64,000 nucleotides of DNA from Methylophilus sp. TWE2 (GCF_001183865.1 NZ_CP012020.1:1488001-1552000); one strand, 5' to 3'; positions 45,006 to 54,994 are shown, numbered from the stretch's first letter. The notes: a model not told the origin generated them from the letters alone. Numbers and translations are program-made.

Positions 45006-46082
45006 AATAAATCTCGCTTGAAAATCTGGGTCTGTGAATATGTCAGTGCTGGCGGCCTGGCTTCCGAGCCTTTGCCTGGCAGTTTGTTGCAAGAAGGCTT
45101 GCTGATGCGCGATGCATTGCTGGCCGATCTCACTGCGCTGGGCGTTGATTGTATCACTAGCCATGACTGGCGCGTTGCAGCGCCCCAGCATGCTGCTAGT
45201 CAGGCTGTTCATCCCGATGATGATCCGTATACGCTTTGGCGTCAGCAATTAAGCACGCATGATATTGATGCCTGTTGGGTGATCGCACCAGAAACGGGGG
45301 GCATTTTGTATGACATGCATACCCTGGTACAAGCGGCGAACAAACCCTGGATAGGCTGTACAGCCGAAGGCATTCACCAAACCAGCGTCAAATCGCTCAT
45401 GACAGACATGTGCCAGCAAGCAGGTATTCCTGTCTTGCCTTATGTGTTTCTAGATCAGGCGGAGCCTCTGGAAAGCCTGCCCTGGTACGGTGATGCCGTG
45501 TTGAATGGGTGGGTCATTAAGCCGGATGATGGCGCTGGGTGTGAATTAACCTATTACTTTAATAATAAGTTTGAACTTATTGAATTTGAAAATAAAAATA
45601 ATTTAAATGAGTTGGTTTCTTCATCTCGTTGTCTTCTGCAACCTTACTTGCCAGGACGTGCATTAAGCATGTCTGTCCTATCTACCCTAGACCAGGTAAA
45701 AGTCATTGCCGGGCATGAACAATTGATTACAGTTCAAGAGGGCATGTTCCGTTTTCAGGGGGCGGGCGTGAATCAAGCGGCTGAATATCTGCCCGCCATG
45801 CAAGACCTTGCTGAACAGGTGCATCGTGCGATCCCCGGCTTGCTTGGTTATTGGGGGGCTGACATGATATTGACGGCGGACAATCAATTAATCCTGGTAG
45901 AAGTCAATCCGCGCTTAACCACGCCTTATATGGCTTTGTCTCAATTACTCAGCGCCAATCCGGCTGAAATGATTCTGGATGCCGCATTGAACCAGTTGCT
46001 CAACCCTGCTATTGCAAAGACTTCAACGACACTGAACTTGGCAACGGCTGCAATCGCTCATGAGGAGTCTTTGCCAGTATGA
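45000..46082 (+). CDS. ATP-grasp ligase, MfnD-like (methylofuran/methanopterin cluster)
   Basis: Protein of 360 residues with an ATP-grasp fold. The N-terminal KIWVCEYVSAGGLASEPLPG is typical of the archaeal/methylotroph group that includes tyramine-glutamate ligase MfnD. VKSLMTDMCQQAGIPVLPYV, VIKPDDGAGCELTY, LLQPYLPGRALS and LVEVNPRLTTPY are ATP and metal sites. A patch at about residues 180-205 (YFNNKFELIEFENKNNLNEL) is coded by unusually A/T-rich DNA. A GGGA site precedes the ATG. Linkage to MfnF- and MfnE-like genes supports a glutamate-adding role. The exact acceptor (tyramine, tyrosine or another) is inferred. Confidence 0.8.
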   Translation: MHNKSRLKIWVCEYVSAGGLASEPLPGSLLQEGLLMRDALLADLTALGVDCITSHDWRVAAPQHAASQAVHPDDDPYTLWRQQLSTHDIDACWVIAPETGGILYDMHTLVQAANKPWIGCTAEGIHQTSVKSLMTDMCQQAGIPVLPYVFLDQAEPLESLPWYGDAVLNGWVIKPDDGAGCELTYYFNNKFELIEFENKNNLNELVSSSRCLLQPYLPGRALSMSVLSTLDQVKVIAGHEQLITVQEGMFRFQGAGVNQAAEYLPAMQDLAEQVHRAIPGLLGYWGADMILTADNQLILVEVNPRLTTPYMALSQLLSANPAEMILDAALNQLLNPAIAKTSTTLNLATAAIAHEESLPV

Positions 46083-47131
46083 AACCACCAGTAATAGGTT
46101 GGGATATAGGCGGTGCGCATGTCAAAGCCGTGATGCTGGATAGCCAAGGCCAGATTTTGCGTGTATCGCAACAGGCATGTGCCTTATGGAAGGGATTGCC
46201 TTTGCTTGAAGCTGCCATCCAGCATGTATTACATGATTGGCGCATAGAATCTGAACGCTGTGATCATGCGGTGACGATGACGGGTGAACTGGTCGATTTG
46301 TTTGATAACCGCTTGCAGGGTGTGCGTGCTATTGCGCAAACGGTGAATGCGTATTTGCCACATGTCGGGTTCTATATGGCATCAGCAGCACAAGGCGCGC
46401 AGTTTACTGCCAAGGTTAAAGGGAATGAACAACATATTGCCTCCATGAACTGGCATGCTTCTGCGCAATGCTTGGCTACCATGCAAGAAGACTCTCCATT
46501 ACTGGTAGTGGATATTGGGAGTACCACCAGTGATATTACTGTATGTGATCAACAGCAAGTGCAGCCTGCGGGTTGGACCGATGCTGAACGAATGGCCAGC
46601 CAGAGTTTGTTTTATACAGGGGTAGTGCGAACGCCTTTAATGGCTTTGGGTCCGACGATACAATGGCAAGGAAAAATTCGCCACATTGCGGCTGAATATT
46701 TTGCAACAACCGCGGATGTTTACCGCGTGCTTGGCGAATTATCACCTGACTATGACATGGCAGATACAGCGGATGGGCAGGGGCGGTCGGTGGTTGATAG
46801 CATGCGGCGTCTGGCGCGTATGGTCGGACACGACTTTGCTGATGCAGATGAACCGACTTGGCAATCATTGGCCGAAGTATTTAAAGAAAAGCAATTGGAA
46901 GTATTAATGCGCGCTATCCATATGACGCTCAATCAAGCGTCCACTCAACCAGTGTCCTTGCTAGGGCTCGGTGCTGGCAGTTTCCTTGTAGAGACCTTGG
47001 CGCGAAGGTTGCAGATGCCTTACCAGGCGTTTTCTGGCTTACTGCCAGCAGTTCACGCACAACTAAAAATAGATGTAGAAGTGTGTTTTCCTGCCTATGC
47101 GGTGGCGAGGTTATGGCAAACATGGCATTGA
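46079..47131 (+). CDS. H4MPT-linked C1 pathway protein, MfnF-like (hydantoinase fold)
   Basis: Protein of 350 residues of the family long tagged as H4MPT-linked C1-transfer protein. The fold is sugar-kinase/hydantoinase-like, with VIGWDIGGAHVKAVMLD at the N-terminus, TMTGELVDLF, and VVDIGSTTSDITVC around residue 142. The archaeal member MfnF joins the aminomethylfuran moiety to glutamyl-tyramine in methanofuran synthesis. The family is largely confined to organisms with methanopterin-linked C1 metabolism. It overlaps the previous gene by 4 bases (ATGA) and the next by 19, so translation is coupled. Confidence 0.82.
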   Translation: MKPPVIGWDIGGAHVKAVMLDSQGQILRVSQQACALWKGLPLLEAAIQHVLHDWRIESERCDHAVTMTGELVDLFDNRLQGVRAIAQTVNAYLPHVGFYMASAAQGAQFTAKVKGNEQHIASMNWHASAQCLATMQEDSPLLVVDIGSTTSDITVCDQQQVQPAGWTDAERMASQSLFYTGVVRTPLMALGPTIQWQGKIRHIAAEYFATTADVYRVLGELSPDYDMADTADGQGRSVVDSMRRLARMVGHDFADADEPTWQSLAEVFKEKQLEVLMRAIHMTLNQASTQPVSLLGLGAGSFLVETLARRLQMPYQAFSGLLPAVHAQLKIDVEVCFPAYAVARLWQTWH

Positions 47132-48591
47132 TCACGCTTGAGTTACCATATGCCGATGGCATGCACTGGTTAAGGCAGGTCAAGCATCTGCCTTGGCCCA
47201 TGTTGCTTGAGAGCGGAAGGGTGGAGACGTCTCAAAGCCAGGCAACTCATACACAGGCAGTCCATATTCAGGCAAGCAAGGATGAAGAAGTCAGCCTTGG
47301 TGCCCGGTTTGATATTGTCGTCGCGGCGCCAGTTGCCAAAATCATTCATCGCCGGCCATATACCGAAGTGCATGCCAATGACACAGTGCAGCAGTCAGAA
47401 GATGACCCTTTCGGCGTTATTCAGCAGTGGCTGTTGTTACATCAGGTTGAGCGTAGCGCTGATATCCCGTTTGCCGGGGGGGCGCTAGGCTATTTTTCTT
47501 ACGACTTGGGGCGCAGTATCGAAGCGCTGCCAGAACTGGCGAATGAGGATATGCCACTGCCAGAATTGCTGGTGGGTATTTATGATTGGGCGATTGTGGT
47601 GGACCACCATCTTGGGGATTGCAAATTAGTGTCACATGCCAGATTCACAGAGCACAAGGCCCTCAAAGCCTTTCATCAGCAGTTGCTGCAAACACAAGTC
47701 GAAGAGGTGCTGTCTCCTTTTGAAGTACATGGCGAGATACAAGCCAATATGAGCCAGAAAGACTATGCGCAGGCTTTCCAGCGTGTGAAAGAGTATATCC
47801 GGGCGGGAGATTGTTACCAGATCAACTTGGCGCAACGCTTTGTCGTCGAAGTCAAAGGTGATGCTTGCGCAGCTTATGACCAGTTCAGGCAGTTGAGCCG
47901 CGCACCCTTCATGGCATATTTACAAGTGGATGATGGCAAGGGGATGCCTTTTGCCGTCCTCTCCATGTCGCCGGAACGCTTCCTGCAGGTTATTGACCAA
48001 AAAGTAGAAACACGACCGATCAAAGGTACCCGACCCAGACACCAGGACGTCGCTCTGGATGCAGAGGTCGCACAAGAGCTGGCCAACAGCATCAAGGACA
48101 GAGCCGAAAACCTGATGATTGTGGATTTACTACGCAATGATATCGGCAAGGTTTGTGAAGTCGGATCGGTCAAGGTCGATGCGCTTTTTAAATTGCAACG
48201 TTTTACCAATGTACATCACTTAGTGAGTATTGTTCGCGGGACTTTGGCCGCTGGTTTTCACGCTTTGGATTTATTACGGGGTTGTTTTCCTGGCGGCTCC
48301 ATTACAGGTGCACCAAAATTGCGAGCGATGGAAATTATTGAAGAGCTTGAGCCTCACCGGCGCGGCATCTATTGCGGTAGTATTGGTTACATCGGGTTTG
48401 ATGGTAGCATGGATACGAATATCGCGATAAGGACGTCTGTGATATGCAATCATCGCATGACCTTTTTTGCCGGTGGTGGCGTGGTGGCAGACTCGGATTG
48501 CGCGCGTGAGTATCAGGAAACTTTTGATAAAGCCTCGCAGTTCTTCAAGCTTGTGGCTGCTTATAACAAAATGAAAACTCAGGAACAATAA
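47113..48591 (+). CDS. pabB: Aminodeoxychorismate synthase component I
   Basis: Protein of 492 residues that, with an amidotransferase, turns chorismate into aminodeoxychorismate on the way to p-aminobenzoate. The chorismate-binding core shows RVKEYIRAGDCYQINLAQRF, FAVLSMSPERFL, RPIKGTRPR, LMIVDLLRNDIGKVCE, and GCFPGGSITGAPKLRAMEII. The ATG 47113 lies inside the previous gene with GCGAGG upstream. An ATG three codons later is possible. p-Aminobenzoate is a precursor of both folate and methanopterin, and its place in this run points to the latter. Confidence 0.9.
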   Translation: MANMALITLELPYADGMHWLRQVKHLPWPMLLESGRVETSQSQATHTQAVHIQASKDEEVSLGARFDIVVAAPVAKIIHRRPYTEVHANDTVQQSEDDPFGVIQQWLLLHQVERSADIPFAGGALGYFSYDLGRSIEALPELANEDMPLPELLVGIYDWAIVVDHHLGDCKLVSHARFTEHKALKAFHQQLLQTQVEEVLSPFEVHGEIQANMSQKDYAQAFQRVKEYIRAGDCYQINLAQRFVVEVKGDACAAYDQFRQLSRAPFMAYLQVDDGKGMPFAVLSMSPERFLQVIDQKVETRPIKGTRPRHQDVALDAEVAQELANSIKDRAENLMIVDLLRNDIGKVCEVGSVKVDALFKLQRFTNVHHLVSIVRGTLAAGFHALDLLRGCFPGGSITGAPKLRAMEIIEELEPHRRGIYCGSIGYIGFDGSMDTNIAIRTSVICNHRMTFFAGGGVVADSDCAREYQETFDKASQFFKLVAAYNKMKTQEQ

Positions 48592-48592
48592 C

Positions 48593-49249
48593 ATGTGGGT
48601 GATCAAGCTCGGGGGTAGCGTGACACACTACGGCAGCTTGGTAAAATGGCTGCAACTGGTTGCGCGCTGGGGTGACGGCAAGGTGATTATTGTGCCGGGT
48701 GGCGGCATGTACGCCGATGCCGTGCGCGACTTTCAACGCATGCGTGCCGAGATGGCTGATGGGCATATCAATGACCAGCAGGCGCATGCACTGGCGATCT
48801 ATGCCATGGATCAGATGGCGCGTAGTCTGGTGGCAATGGTGCCAGCGTTAACACTGGTACGCAATCCGCTAGAGATTGCAGAAAGTGGCTGGCAACATCG
48901 TGGTTTGGTGTGGTTGCCCAGCGAAATGGCTTTGAACCCGGTGCTTGTTAATGAGTGGGCCTTGCCTGAAACCTGGGACATCACATCAGATAGTCTGGCC
49001 GCTTGGCTAGCCTGGCAACTGGAAGCGAGCCATTTACTACTGGTCAAATCAGATGATCGATTGTTAGCGATGCATCATGGTTTGCAACTAGAACAACTTC
49101 AAGCCATAGACATGGTCGATCAAGGCTTCTCTAGTTTACTCAAGCAGGCCAAATTCCAGACCTGGATACTGCATCAAAGCCAATATAGACTTTTTGAAGA
49201 GGGGTTTTCAGGTCATCCGGATCAAGATTATTTATTGAAAACCGAGTAA
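48593..49249 (+). CDS. Amino-acid-kinase-fold protein, MfnE-like
   Basis: Protein of 218 residues. It has the kinase start VIKLGGSVTHYGSLVKWLQL, the second loop VIIVPGGGMYADAVRDFQ, and WDITSDSLAAWLAWQLEA, which matches the archaeal MfnE pattern. MfnE phosphorylates aminomethylfuran phosphate to the diphosphate used by MfnF. It begins one base after pabB. It is the last gene of the run, with convergent metal-efflux genes after it. No hairpin of note lies in the 50-bp gap. Confidence 0.8.
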   Translation: MWVIKLGGSVTHYGSLVKWLQLVARWGDGKVIIVPGGGMYADAVRDFQRMRAEMADGHINDQQAHALAIYAMDQMARSLVAMVPALTLVRNPLEIAESGWQHRGLVWLPSEMALNPVLVNEWALPETWDITSDSLAAWLAWQLEASHLLLVKSDDRLLAMHHGLQLEQLQAIDMVDQGFSSLLKQAKFQTWILHQSQYRLFEEGFSGHPDQDYLLKTE

Positions 49250-49299
49250 CTCACGCACGCAGATTTATTCTTTAAGTCTAATAGTTCCTGCTGAGGAAT

Positions 49300-52200
49300 T
49301 TATTCTAAAGCATCACTTTTCTCAAAGCGGCCAAAATGCAGCATGATCGTTGGCAGAATCAGCAAATTGAGGATGGTAGACGAGATCAGGCCACCCACAA
49401 TAATCGTCGCCATCGGTCCTTCAATTTCGCGGCCAGGCTCACCGCTACCAATAGCCAGCGGTAACAACCCCAGCGCGGTGACCAAAGCGGTCATCAATAC
49501 TGAAGGCAAGCGTTCTGAGGCGCCGCGAATACAGGTTTCCAGATTCCACCTGCAACCTTCCTTATCAACGAGGTGCTGAAAATGCGAAATCATCATGATC
49601 GAGTTACGCAATGTGATGCCGAATAAAGTCACAAACCCAACCAGTGTGCCTACCGAAATCCAGCCACCTGTAAAGAAGGTGGCAATCACGCCACCGATCA
49701 AGGCAAACGGCAAGTTGGCAAAAGTTAGCATTAAATTACGCAAGCGGCCAAAGGCGATATAAAGCATCAGGAAGATCGCTACACCTGCTACCAGGGAGTG
49801 AATAATCAAATCCTGACGTGATTGGGCATTGGCTTCGGCTTCTCCAGAAAACTCCAGGTAGTTACCGCTATTCAATTGCAGTTTTTTATGTAGCGTGTTG
49901 CGTATCTCCTGAATTAATAAGGCTTGGTCACGGCCACTGATATTTGCCGTAATCGTTTGTATGCGCTTGGCCCCGGCGTGCAAAATTTTGGAGCGACCGC
50001 CTTCCTGTGCCACATATGCGACATCGGATAATTTCAGCATTTGACCTTCTGGGTTAAAAATCGGGATATTGCGCATGTCGGCAATATCATCCCGCGAGGC
50101 ATCATTCAAAAGTACGCTAACGCCTATAGAACGGTTACCCATAAACACATGATTGACCGGCACCCCTTCATAACAGGCTTTGACAGTATCCAGGACATCC
50201 ATGGGTTGCAAACCCCATAAGGCAAGTTTTTCCTGTTTGAGTCTGATGATAATTTCCGGGGTTTCCGGTGGTGATTGCACCATGACATCGCGCACGCCAC
50301 GGATATTGCTGAGCAGATTCGCCACTTTCTGGGCATCCCTGTCCAGTGCATCCAGATCCTGGCCATAAATATTGATCACCAGGCCAGCGGCATAGCCGGA
50401 AATGGTTTCCTCAATCCGCTCGGTGAGAAAGGTGTTGATGGCAAAGTTGGCGCCGACAAATCCTAATTCTACCTTGCCATCAGCGTCATCATCTTCTGTT
50501 TCACCCGCAAGCTCTTCCCGAATATTATGCAGGATACGCTCTTGCTCGGCACCGGAAACGGTACCGATTTCAACTTCGAACTCACTGTAATGGGTGCCAA
50601 AGGTATCTGCTGCATTAGGGGCACGGCCCACCCATTGCGCGACGCTCCTCACTCCTGGAATGTCCAGTAACACATTGGTGACCTGGTTGCCCAACTTAAG
50701 GGTTTGCACTTCTGAAGTGCCAGGCACTGCCGTCATGTGCAAGATGTAATGGCCTTCACGCAGCGCAGGGATAAATTGTCCTCGGAATAAAGGCAGGACG
50801 GCGAGACCCAATGCAATACAAATAAAACTGGTTGCCAAGATCAACTGATAACGATGTTCGATCAGATGCAGCAATTTCACATAACGTTGTTTCAACCAAT
50901 GCAATAAAGGAGAGTCTTCATTTTTAAGCGGTGCATTGGCGAGTAAGGCATAACACAGGGCAGGGGTTAGCGTCAGGGCGACCACCAACGATGCCAAAAT
51001 CGCTGAGATATAAGCGTAGCCTAATGGGGCAAACAGTTTCCCTGCGACTCCTGATAGTGTGAGTAGGGGCAAAAATACCAGGGCAACAATCATGGTGGCA
51101 TAGACCACAGAGCTGCGTACTTCCATGGAGGCTTGGAATACTACTTTGGCTGCGGGTAAAGGCTGGACAAGCAGGCGGTTCTCGCGCAAGCGCCGGAAAA
51201 TATTTTCCGTATCAATAATGGCATCGTCTACCACTTCACCCAATGCAATCGCCAGGCCACCCAACACCATGATATTGAGGCCTACGCCATATTGGTAAAG
51301 GACAACGATGGCTGTCAGCAATGATAGCGGAATGGCAGTGGCAGAGATGACGGCTGTACGGACATTAAACAAGAAAACAAACAGTACTAACACCACCAGC
51401 ACCGAGCCGATCAGGATATCGGTACGTAAGTTGTGGATAGCCGTTTCAATAAAATTTGCCGGGCGGAACAAGCCTTCATGCAGGGTAACTGCTTGTGTCG
51501 TCAGGCTGGGTTTGATATCGGCGAGTTTGCGCTCTAGTTGCTTGGTCAAGGCATACACGTTGGCACCTAACTGGCCCTGGACCGACAGGTATACTGCGGG
51601 TTGACCATTGACAGCCGCGGCACTGATAGAGGGAGCGGCGCCTTCGGTGACTTCTGCAACATCGCGGATGCGGATAGTGCGGCCAAGTTTGCGCAGCAGG
51701 GTGATATTGGCTAATTGCTCCGGCGTAGTCGTTTGGCCCTGACTATTCAAGATAATGCGCTGGTTATCATTTTGAATATAACCTGCACCGCGTACACCAG
51801 TGGCGCGGCTGGCAGCGTTGACCACATCCTGCACATTCAGTTGATACAGCATCAACTTGCGTGGATCAATCTTGATCTGGAACTGACGTACTTCGCCGCC
51901 ATATACATTGACATCAGCTACCCCAGGAATGGCCATTAAGTGAGGAGTGAGATGCCAGTCTACCAAGGTACGCAATTGCATTAGCGAGAGTTTGTCCGAG
52001 GTCACCCCCAGCCCCAGCACAGTGCTGGCTGAAGAGGTTAAGGGCGTGATGTTGGGCACAATGCCTGGCGGCAACTGGTTACCTAGCATATTCAGGCGTT
52101 CGGCAACGATTTGCCGGTTGCGGTAAATGTCTGATTTATCCTGGAAGATGACCGTAATAATCGACAGACCAGGAATGGATTGTGAACGCAGGCTTTTAAT

Positions 52201-52434
52201 TCCTATCGCACCGGAAATAGTATTTTCTATCGGCTGTGTGACCAGCTTTTCGACCAGACTGGCTGACAGGCCGGGCGACTCAGTTTGAATCACTACCTGT
52301 GTAGGCGCGAATTCTGGAAAAACATTCAAGTCACTTTGACTAAGGCTGTAGCCACCATAGACAATCACGAGTATGGCCAGGCCTATAATCACGCCATAAA
52401 AACGGATAGCAAACCTGACCAGTACCGACATCAT
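49300..52434 (-). CDS. CusA/CzcA-family heavy-metal RND efflux pump
   Basis: Inner-membrane proton antiporter of 1044 residues. The first helix is followed by SDLNVFPEFAPTQVVIQTES, then the pore and docking domains. The helix-4 motif LGGLAIALGEVVDDAIIDTENIF carries the acidic residues of proton relay, in a VVDDA form somewhat unlike the CusA type. GVIATFFTGGWISVGTLVG is at helix 10. It is the third gene of an operon with outer-membrane and adaptor genes. The exact metal is unknown. The start is supported by AGGAG 8 bases upstream. Confidence 0.93.
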   Translation of the reverse strand: MMSVLVRFAIRFYGVIIGLAILVIVYGGYSLSQSDLNVFPEFAPTQVVIQTESPGLSASLVEKLVTQPIENTISGAIGIKSLRSQSIPGLSIITVIFQDKSDIYRNRQIVAERLNMLGNQLPPGIVPNITPLTSSASTVLGLGVTSDKLSLMQLRTLVDWHLTPHLMAIPGVADVNVYGGEVRQFQIKIDPRKLMLYQLNVQDVVNAASRATGVRGAGYIQNDNQRIILNSQGQTTTPEQLANITLLRKLGRTIRIRDVAEVTEGAAPSISAAAVNGQPAVYLSVQGQLGANVYALTKQLERKLADIKPSLTTQAVTLHEGLFRPANFIETAIHNLRTDILIGSVLVVLVLFVFLFNVRTAVISATAIPLSLLTAIVVLYQYGVGLNIMVLGGLAIALGEVVDDAIIDTENIFRRLRENRLLVQPLPAAKVVFQASMEVRSSVVYATMIVALVFLPLLTLSGVAGKLFAPLGYAYISAILASLVVALTLTPALCYALLANAPLKNEDSPLLHWLKQRYVKLLHLIEHRYQLILATSFICIALGLAVLPLFRGQFIPALREGHYILHMTAVPGTSEVQTLKLGNQVTNVLLDIPGVRSVAQWVGRAPNAADTFGTHYSEFEVEIGTVSGAEQERILHNIREELAGETEDDDADGKVELGFVGANFAINTFLTERIEETISGYAAGLVINIYGQDLDALDRDAQKVANLLSNIRGVRDVMVQSPPETPEIIIRLKQEKLALWGLQPMDVLDTVKACYEGVPVNHVFMGNRSIGVSVLLNDASRDDIADMRNIPIFNPEGQMLKLSDVAYVAQEGGRSKILHAGAKRIQTITANISGRDQALLIQEIRNTLHKKLQLNSGNYLEFSGEAEANAQSRQDLIIHSLVAGVAIFLMLYIAFGRLRNLMLTFANLPFALIGGVIATFFTGGWISVGTLVGFVTLFGITLRNSIMMISHFQHLVDKEGCRWNLETCIRGASERLPSVLMTALVTALGLLPLAIGSGEPGREIEGPMATIIVGGLISSTILNLLILPTIMLHFGRFEKSDALE

Positions 52435-52470
52435 GCGGATGGCTCCTGTTTGTTTGGCTGTGGTTGCAGC

Positions 52471-53532
52471 TTAGTCATCATTTTCGTTCTTGATCTGGAA
52501 CTTGAATTCTTCTGAAAGCAGCAGTTGTGCACCGCGGGTCACTACTTCTGTCCCGGGGGCGAGGCTATTATCAAACCAGCCGTTATCCAGCTCAATGTCG
52601 GATGCGACAGGTTTGCGCAAAAACGTGTCTGGTTTGGTTTTGACATATATCCAGGCCATGCCGCCATGCCAGGCGATTGCCTGGTTTGGCACAATGACAC
52701 CCTTCATGGAGGACGACGCGTTCGCCGGGACAACATTCACTCGCATGCCTACACGCAAGTAGTCTGCCGGAGCGCTATAAAAGTAAGTTTTGCCAATGTT
52801 GCTAATATCGGTCTGTATTGACTGTGAAACATAATCTGCCCGGATCGGAGGGATCTCATCCTGTATCGGCGATATAAATATGCTGGAGTTGCCTTCAGGC
52901 GCTTTAAAATTGAGCGGAAAGCTGACCTGTACCAGCACTTTTTTCTGCATCAGTAAATCATGGAGTGGGCCTGGCGTAGGGTGTTTCGTCACCAATGTGG
53001 CCAGCGGTTGTCCCCATTGGGCGATAATGGTATCGGTGAGTGCCTTGATTTGTGCTTGTGCAGTTTTGATCTGCGTCTGGTCATTAATCACTAGTGCCTG
53101 TGCTTCCTGTACGGCTTTATCAGAAACGTTTTTATCATCTTCGTTTAATTGCTTGTAACGCTGGTACTGTAACTGATGGTTTGGTAACACACTTTCAGCC
53201 AGGGCCAGTTGTGCCTTCAACTGCTGATACTGGCTGTTGTAGTCAACCAGTGTCTGGATGGAAATGACGGAGCCCAGCACCTTGATATTGCCGTGATAAT
53301 TGTAAGCTTGTAAAGGTTGCACGCTAATGCCGCTGTTTTTCTGCGTGGCAAGATTCAGCTTGACGACTTGTAAGCCATTTTGTTCGGAAACCCTTAGCGG
53401 ACTTTCAATTTCCTCTTCATCTTCACTCTGAAGGGACTCATATTCATCACGACCAACGAAAACTATCGTCCAGATCAGGATCACAATAAAAACAATCTGG
53501 GCGCCGATAATCCAAAGTGCTTTTTTATTCAT
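52471..53532 (-). CDS. RND efflux periplasmic adaptor
   Basis: Membrane-fusion protein of 353 residues. One N-terminal membrane anchor (WIIGAQIVFIVILIWTIVFV) is followed by an acidic stretch (ESLQSEDEEEIES), then a beta-barrel/hairpin architecture with the alpha-helical hairpin at about 115-175. VLVQVSFPL and RVGMRVNVVP are late barrel strands. It has no histidine- or methionine-rich metal site that I can see. It lies between tolC-type and RND genes in one operon (36 and 15 bp gaps). A standard GAGGTGCC ribosome site precedes it. Confidence 0.88.
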   Translation of the reverse strand: MNKKALWIIGAQIVFIVILIWTIVFVGRDEYESLQSEDEEEIESPLRVSEQNGLQVVKLNLATQKNSGISVQPLQAYNYHGNIKVLGSVISIQTLVDYNSQYQQLKAQLALAESVLPNHQLQYQRYKQLNEDDKNVSDKAVQEAQALVINDQTQIKTAQAQIKALTDTIIAQWGQPLATLVTKHPTPGPLHDLLMQKKVLVQVSFPLNFKAPEGNSSIFISPIQDEIPPIRADYVSQSIQTDISNIGKTYFYSAPADYLRVGMRVNVVPANASSSMKGVIVPNQAIAWHGGMAWIYVKTKPDTFLRKPVASDIELDNGWFDNSLAPGTEVVTRGAQLLLSEEFKFQIKNENDD

Positions 53533-53547
53533 TTTGCTGGCACCTCT

Positions 53548-54948
53548 TTATTTCTGGTTGGCAGATGCCATTTCACGCTGTGAAAGGGCAATGGGCTTTT
53601 GCATGACATTTTCGATTTCCTGCAAAGACCGCATGACATTGGCTTGCTGGGTGATCAGGCGTTGCTGTGCACTGTAAAACTGGATTTCTGTTTGCAGATA
53701 TTCCGTTTTGTCTATCAGTCCCTGACGCCATTGTTTTTCCAACTGTGCCTTGCGGTTGGATTGTTGCTCGTATTCACGTGTCAGGGTCACTAGCAGATTG
53801 GCGGCACCACGATACCTGATCAAGGACTGCTCTGATAACTGGATTACCTGGTGCTGTAAGGCATAAAAACGGGTTGCTTCATTTTGGCGTACTTGCTCCG
53901 CTTGCGCCCACAGGTCTGAAGATTTGTTGAGTAAATTAAGCATGGTCCCTATGCCTAATCCCCAGATTTTATCGCCATATTCATAGGCGATGCCAGGGTT
54001 CAGCGACAAGTCCGGATAGCGTTTTGCCATTGCCAGTTTGAGTTGTGATTCGGCTTTAGCGTATTGCGCAAGTCCACGCTGGATATCCATACGATTGGTC
54101 AGGGCGTAATGCTGGATTGTTGCCGCATCGGCATAGGTTTGCGATTGCGCAAAGCGGGATTTCAATAGTTGCGAGAGCTGGATGGGGGTAATCGTCAGGG
54201 GCAGGTTGTTCTGCTCGGTCAAGCCAGCATCATGCAGGATTTTCTGTTCAGTTTGCCTGATTTGTAAGGTTAACTGTTGCAGTTGCCAGGCTGACTGGTC
54301 ACGCTGCAGGCGGATGGGCAGCACATCAGCATTGCCTGCCATACCAAGATCCAGGCGCTTTTGATAGGCTGCCAGCAAAGCTTCCTGGGATTTTTGTAGC
54401 CTGGCCAGATTAGCCTGCATGGCTTGTTGCTCCGCCAGCTGGATCAGGTCCATGCTTAATTGCTGGCGTAGCATCCACGCAGTTTCCGAAATCTGGATTT
54501 TCGCAATATCGGCCTGATATTGCGCGATTTCTATATTGATTTGTCGTTTGTTGGCCGTGATGACCGGAATGTCCACCTGTAAGCCATAAGCCCACGGGTT
54601 GATATCACCATTGGCACGGTTGCTCTGGGATAAGTGACCATTCAGCCCCACTTGCGGGCGCAACCCGGCACTAGTGATGCCCGCCAATGCGACGGCATAA
54701 TCAGACTTGGCCACTTTGAGCAGCGGGTGGAAGTACAGGGCCGATAAAGTTAAGCTATCAATATCCCAGGCTTGAATAGGCCAGGTGGTTTGAGGTGACT
54801 GCGTTTGAACAAACGTTTTAAAACCATTCTGTGTTGGCGTCGCCTGCTGTATGGTTTCTATGTTCTGTTGCTCTGGAATAGGGTTAGCCTGAAAGGCGAT
54901 ACCGCAGGCGGTTAACAAAAGCGGTAAAACGTAAGCAAGCAGGCGCAT
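53548..54948 (-). CDS. TolC-family outer-membrane efflux lipoprotein
   Basis: Protein of 466 residues. The signal ends in a lipobox (LLTACG), so it is probably lipidated. Two outer-membrane efflux repeats with long helices follow, as in CusC/NodT. SPGI-type YPDLSLNPGIAYEYGDKIWG sits in the second repeat. Other starts (GTG 30 bases earlier) are possible; the ATG gives the canonical signal. First of the three efflux genes. Confidence 0.88.
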   Translation of the reverse strand: MRLLAYVLPLLLTACGIAFQANPIPEQQNIETIQQATPTQNGFKTFVQTQSPQTTWPIQAWDIDSLTLSALYFHPLLKVAKSDYAVALAGITSAGLRPQVGLNGHLSQSNRANGDINPWAYGLQVDIPVITANKRQINIEIAQYQADIAKIQISETAWMLRQQLSMDLIQLAEQQAMQANLARLQKSQEALLAAYQKRLDLGMAGNADVLPIRLQRDQSAWQLQQLTLQIRQTEQKILHDAGLTEQNNLPLTITPIQLSQLLKSRFAQSQTYADAATIQHYALTNRMDIQRGLAQYAKAESQLKLAMAKRYPDLSLNPGIAYEYGDKIWGLGIGTMLNLLNKSSDLWAQAEQVRQNEATRFYALQHQVIQLSEQSLIRYRGAANLLVTLTREYEQQSNRKAQLEKQWRQGLIDKTEYLQTEIQFYSAQQRLITQQANVMRSLQEIENVMQKPIALSQREMASANQK

Positions 54949-54994
54949 GGCATTGCAGAAGGCGGGTGCTAGTTGCACATTGCCCGGTGTTTAT

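Noticed and set aside
52525..52821. Plus-strand frames inside the efflux adaptor and RND genes
   Set aside because: All are shadows of the minus-strand operon with no start signals or motifs.
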